64,000 bases of DNA, taken from Candidatus Nanopelagicus hibericus. GTDB taxonomy: Bacteria; Actinomycetota; Actinomycetes; Nanopelagicales; Nanopelagicaceae. The notes below the pieces were generated by a model. The model ran no database searches and was not told where the DNA came from. It worked only from the letters and a program-made list of their open reading frames with translations. Each line of letters opens with the position of its first letter. Position 1 is the first letter of the stretch. Below are positions 62,176 through 64,000 of this stretch, in pieces. The position numbers were made by a program, and so were the translations under genes. Where the stretch lies: assembly GCF_002288005.1 (NCBI RefSeq), contig NZ_CP016771.1:1159089-1223088 (forward strand), read 5' to 3'.

Positions 62176-63078
62176 TTAACGCCGTCTTTTCTTTCGTTTT
62201 GGTTGCTTTCTTTGGCCACCCTGCTCTGGTGGATTTTCCAAAATGGTGGTTCCGCCTTGATCCTCAGTTTTTTCATCAAGTAATCCTTTGGCAGCCCTTT
62301 TCTTTTGCAACTCCTCATAAGCAGGAGAGCCTGGTGTTGGGTTTCGCTTAATTACATAGTACTGCTGACCCCAGGTCCACAGGTTTGTAGTTGACCAGTA
62401 AATTAAAACTCCAATTGGAAAGTTAACTCCGGTTACTGCAAAAATAATTGGAAATAAATACAGCATAATTTTTTGCTGTTGCAGCATCATATTGTTTGAA
62501 GAGTCCATCTTTGGCATTCCTTTCACCATCAACTGTCGTTGGGTAGTGAAGGTGGTGGCGGACATAAACACAATTAAGAAGATTGCAATCGCTTTTGTGG
62601 CGGTGTCGGTTGATCCTAGAAATGTAGAGGAGAGTGGGGCGCCAAAAAAACTCGCCTCTCTAGCTGATACTAGATACTCACCCTTTAATAGACCGCGTGG
62701 TTGATTTTGACTGATGCTGTTTAATACCCAAAAGAGAGCGAAAAATATTGGGGCTTGTGCCAAAATAGGAAAACAGGAGGCGAGTGGATTTGTCTTGTGC
62801 TCTTTATAAAGCTTCATCAACTCTTCAGATTGTTTTTGTCGATCATCCTTATACTTTTTTTGGATCGCCTTCATATGTGGTGATAGAGCGGTCAACGCCC
62901 GTTGCGATTTAATCTGTTTTACAAACAGCGGAATTAAAATAATTCGAATTAAAATTACCAGCGCAATAATTCCCACCGACCATTGCAGATCGCCATTATT
63001 GGTAAAACTTAGGAGATCGTGGAAGGTGACTAACACCCAAGAAACAGCGTTATATAAGGGGTTTAGGATGATATCCAT
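62176..63078 (-). CDS. yidC: membrane protein insertase YidC
   Basis: 300 residues with five membrane spans, the short Gram-positive/Oxa1-type form without large periplasmic domain. Conserved parts are LFVKQIKSQRALTALSPHM then IQKKYKDDRQKQ, the cytoplasmic loop with charged residues, and PIFFALFWVLNS. The C-terminal tail is strongly basic (KQPKRKKRRR) and may contact the ribosome. Start overlaps the yidD stop by one base. Confidence 0.96.
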   Translation of the reverse strand: MDIILNPLYNAVSWVLVTFHDLLSFTNNGDLQWSVGIIALVILIRIILIPLFVKQIKSQRALTALSPHMKAIQKKYKDDRQKQSEELMKLYKEHKTNPLASCFPILAQAPIFFALFWVLNSISQNQPRGLLKGEYLVSAREASFFGAPLSSTFLGSTDTATKAIAIFLIVFMSATTFTTQRQLMVKGMPKMDSSNNMMLQQQKIMLYLFPIIFAVTGVNFPIGVLIYWSTTNLWTWGQQYYVIKRNPTPGSPAYEELQKKRAAKGLLDEKTEDQGGTTILENPPEQGGQRKQPKRKKRRR

Positions 63079-63323
63079 TAGGCATCCTGCCTTTCTTTAA
63101 TTTTTAACACCGCAGCCTTTGATGGGTAATCTACTCCACCGTGCGAAAATGGATTGCAGCGAATCAGTCGCCAGATCGCCATGAAGAAGCCTTTAATACC
63201 AAACTCAGAGATTGCTAACTCGGCGTAGTTTGAGCAGGATGGGTAGTACTTACAGCGTGGTGTGAAAAGTGGTGATATAAATTTTTGATAGCCAATAATA
63301 GGAAGTAAAAATAATTGCTTCAT
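63078..63323 (-). CDS. yidD: membrane protein insertion efficiency factor YidD
   Basis: 81 residues. The DUF37/haemolytic domain reads [15 protein letters not shown] then [15 protein letters not shown], with the conserved cysteines. It aids membrane insertion with YidC. It overlaps the rnpA stop by 4 bp (ATGA) and touches yidC by one base. Length is normal for the family. Confidence 0.96.
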   Translation of the reverse strand: MKQLFLLPIIGYQKFISPLFTPRCKYYPSCSNYAELAISEFGIKGFFMAIWRLIRCNPFSHGGVDYPSKAAVLKIKERQDA

Positions 63324-63670
63324 TTTTGTGCCTGGTTGTTTTGGTTGCTTAATTTGGTTATCACTTTTTCTACCAGTTGATCCACCTCACTGGTGTAATC
63401 ATTTTGTTTTCTTAATACCCGCACCACCAACATTGTTTTCTTTGGTAGGGAAGGGATTTTGTTTGCAAAGTTGTGTCGTAATTTTCTACTCACTAGATGC
63501 CTTGTGACTGATGTGCCAACTGATCTGTTGACTATAAAACCAATTTGGGGATCACCATCGCCAGCTAAGGCTGCGTAGATGACTAGATTTTCACCTGTGA
63601 TTCTGATGCCAGTTTTGGTAATGCGGCTAAAATCCGCCCCACCCCGCAGCCGGTTAGTTTTAGGTAACAC
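63320..63670 (-). CDS. rnpA: ribonuclease P protein component
   Basis: 116 residues from a GTG. Start [17 protein letters not shown]; the RNR motif helix is [13 protein letters not shown]. It binds the M1 RNA in tRNA 5' maturation. It lies between rpmH and yidD, as usual near the replication origin. The N-terminal RL..DF is typical; length is slightly under other Actinobacteria. Confidence 0.95.
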   Translation of the reverse strand: MLPKTNRLRGGADFSRITKTGIRITGENLVIYAALAGDGDPQIGFIVNRSVGTSVTRHLVSRKLRHNFANKIPSLPKKTMLVVRVLRKQNDYTSEVDQLVEKVITKLSNQNNQAQK

Positions 63671-63685
63671 GTTTGGTGTGTTTAA

Positions 63686-63820
63686 TTAGGCAGAGATTTT
63701 GGCGCGGCCTTTTGCGCGACGAGCCGATAAAACAGCTCTGCCGCCACGAGTGGCCATGCGGGCACGGAAACCATGTTTTTTAGCCCGTTTGCGAACATTG
63801 GGCTGGAAGGTGCGCTTCAT
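63686..63820 (-). CDS. rpmH: 50S ribosomal protein L34
   Basis: 44 residues beginning [18 protein letters not shown] and continuing [20 protein letters not shown], the standard L34. Preceded by a GGAGA ribosome-binding site. It starts the leftward rpmH-rnpA-yidD-yidC-jag-rsmG-parAB block. L34 helps complete the 50S subunit. Confidence 0.97.
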   Translation of the reverse strand: MKRTFQPNVRKRAKKHGFRARMATRGGRAVLSARRAKGRAKISA

Positions 63821-63964
63821 AAATCTCTCCTAAAATTATTGATTCACCCGTTTAAGGGCCACAGCGGTATGGGTGGTAAGGGTAAGGGTTGGGCGGAAGG
63901 TGGGTCAAACCGTCCCAATACCCTCTTTTTACCCCTTTAGCTCCTAGTGGTGAGTAGGTTGATT

Positions 63965-63973
63965 TGTGGATAA
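63965..63973. promoter_or_regulatory. perfect DnaA box in the rpmH upstream region
   Basis: TGTGGATAA is the reverse complement of TTATCCACA. The region 63821-64000 upstream of rpmH, the usual partner of dnaA, continues beyond the window. One box alone does not prove an origin, but the location supports the nearness of dnaA/oriC. Confidence 0.75.
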
Positions 63974-64000
63974 CCACTTGCATTCCTGAGTGCTTGCCCT

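Noticed and set aside
1..64000. CRISPR arrays, rRNA genes, transposases and integrases
   Set aside because: No regularly spaced repeats, rRNA signature, or recombinase/transposase motifs were found on either strand.

Overview
The window is a gene-dense, AT-leaning chromosomal segment with very short intergenic gaps and many 1-4 bp stop/start overlaps. Gene content is actinobacterial: CrgA, PstP/PknB with PASTA repeats, DUF5318 next to PonA, the three-gene Sdh1-type succinate dehydrogenase, CwlM, a TadA-associated protein, and the order cca - NUDIX - secreted protein - murJ - trxB - trxA - cwlM - parB - parA - rsmG - jag - yidC - yidD - rnpA - rpmH that is known from Mycobacterium. An actinobacterium with low GC, small intergenic gaps and missing members of classical clusters fits the streamlined freshwater acI lineage (Candidatus Nanopelagicales). 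That assignment is inference; no rRNA gene is present to confirm it.

Layout. 1-11.1 kb: core and transport genes (OB-fold protein fragment, tadA and partner, upp, malic enzyme, DedA, HtrA-like protease, transporters, and a four-gene set of two MFS permeases, an enolase-superfamily racemase/synthase and a GNAT protein). 11.3-17.6 kb: a visibly AT-richer surface-polysaccharide locus (PFTS-motif protein, glycosyltransferase, AsnB-type amidotransferase, two methyltransferases). 17.6-19.7 kb: a small island bounded by a 46-bp duplication of the 3' half of tRNA-Arg(ACG). It carries one secreted three-repeat protein and a hairpin-rich segment that interrupts a second, tRNA-like copy. 19.7-33.9 kb: fprA, two tRNA-Ser genes, pepP, a small Cys-rich protein, sdhCAB, serS, pheA, pstP-pknB, pabA, crgA. 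33.9-43.7 kb: Fe-S oxidoreductase, two-component system, dcd, acyl-CoA dehydrogenase, EamA permease, carbonic anhydrase, dnaB. 43.9-50.6 kb: rpsF-ssb-rpsR-rplI operon with terminator, GT87, ponA, DUF5318, MFS. 50.6-64 kb: the origin-proximal block ending in rpmH, with a perfect parS at the rsmG start and a perfect DnaA box near the right edge, so dnaA probably lies just beyond it.

How the genes fit together. PknB/PstP, CrgA, PonA, MurJ and CwlM form a cell-wall growth-control set. CwlM appears to have lost its amidase zinc ligands, as expected for a PknB-controlled regulator. TadA matches the A34-containing tRNA-Arg(ACG). ParA/ParB act on the parS site found beside them. The polysaccharide locus and the secreted repeat protein are the variable, surface-exposed part of the window and hold the most unusual signals.
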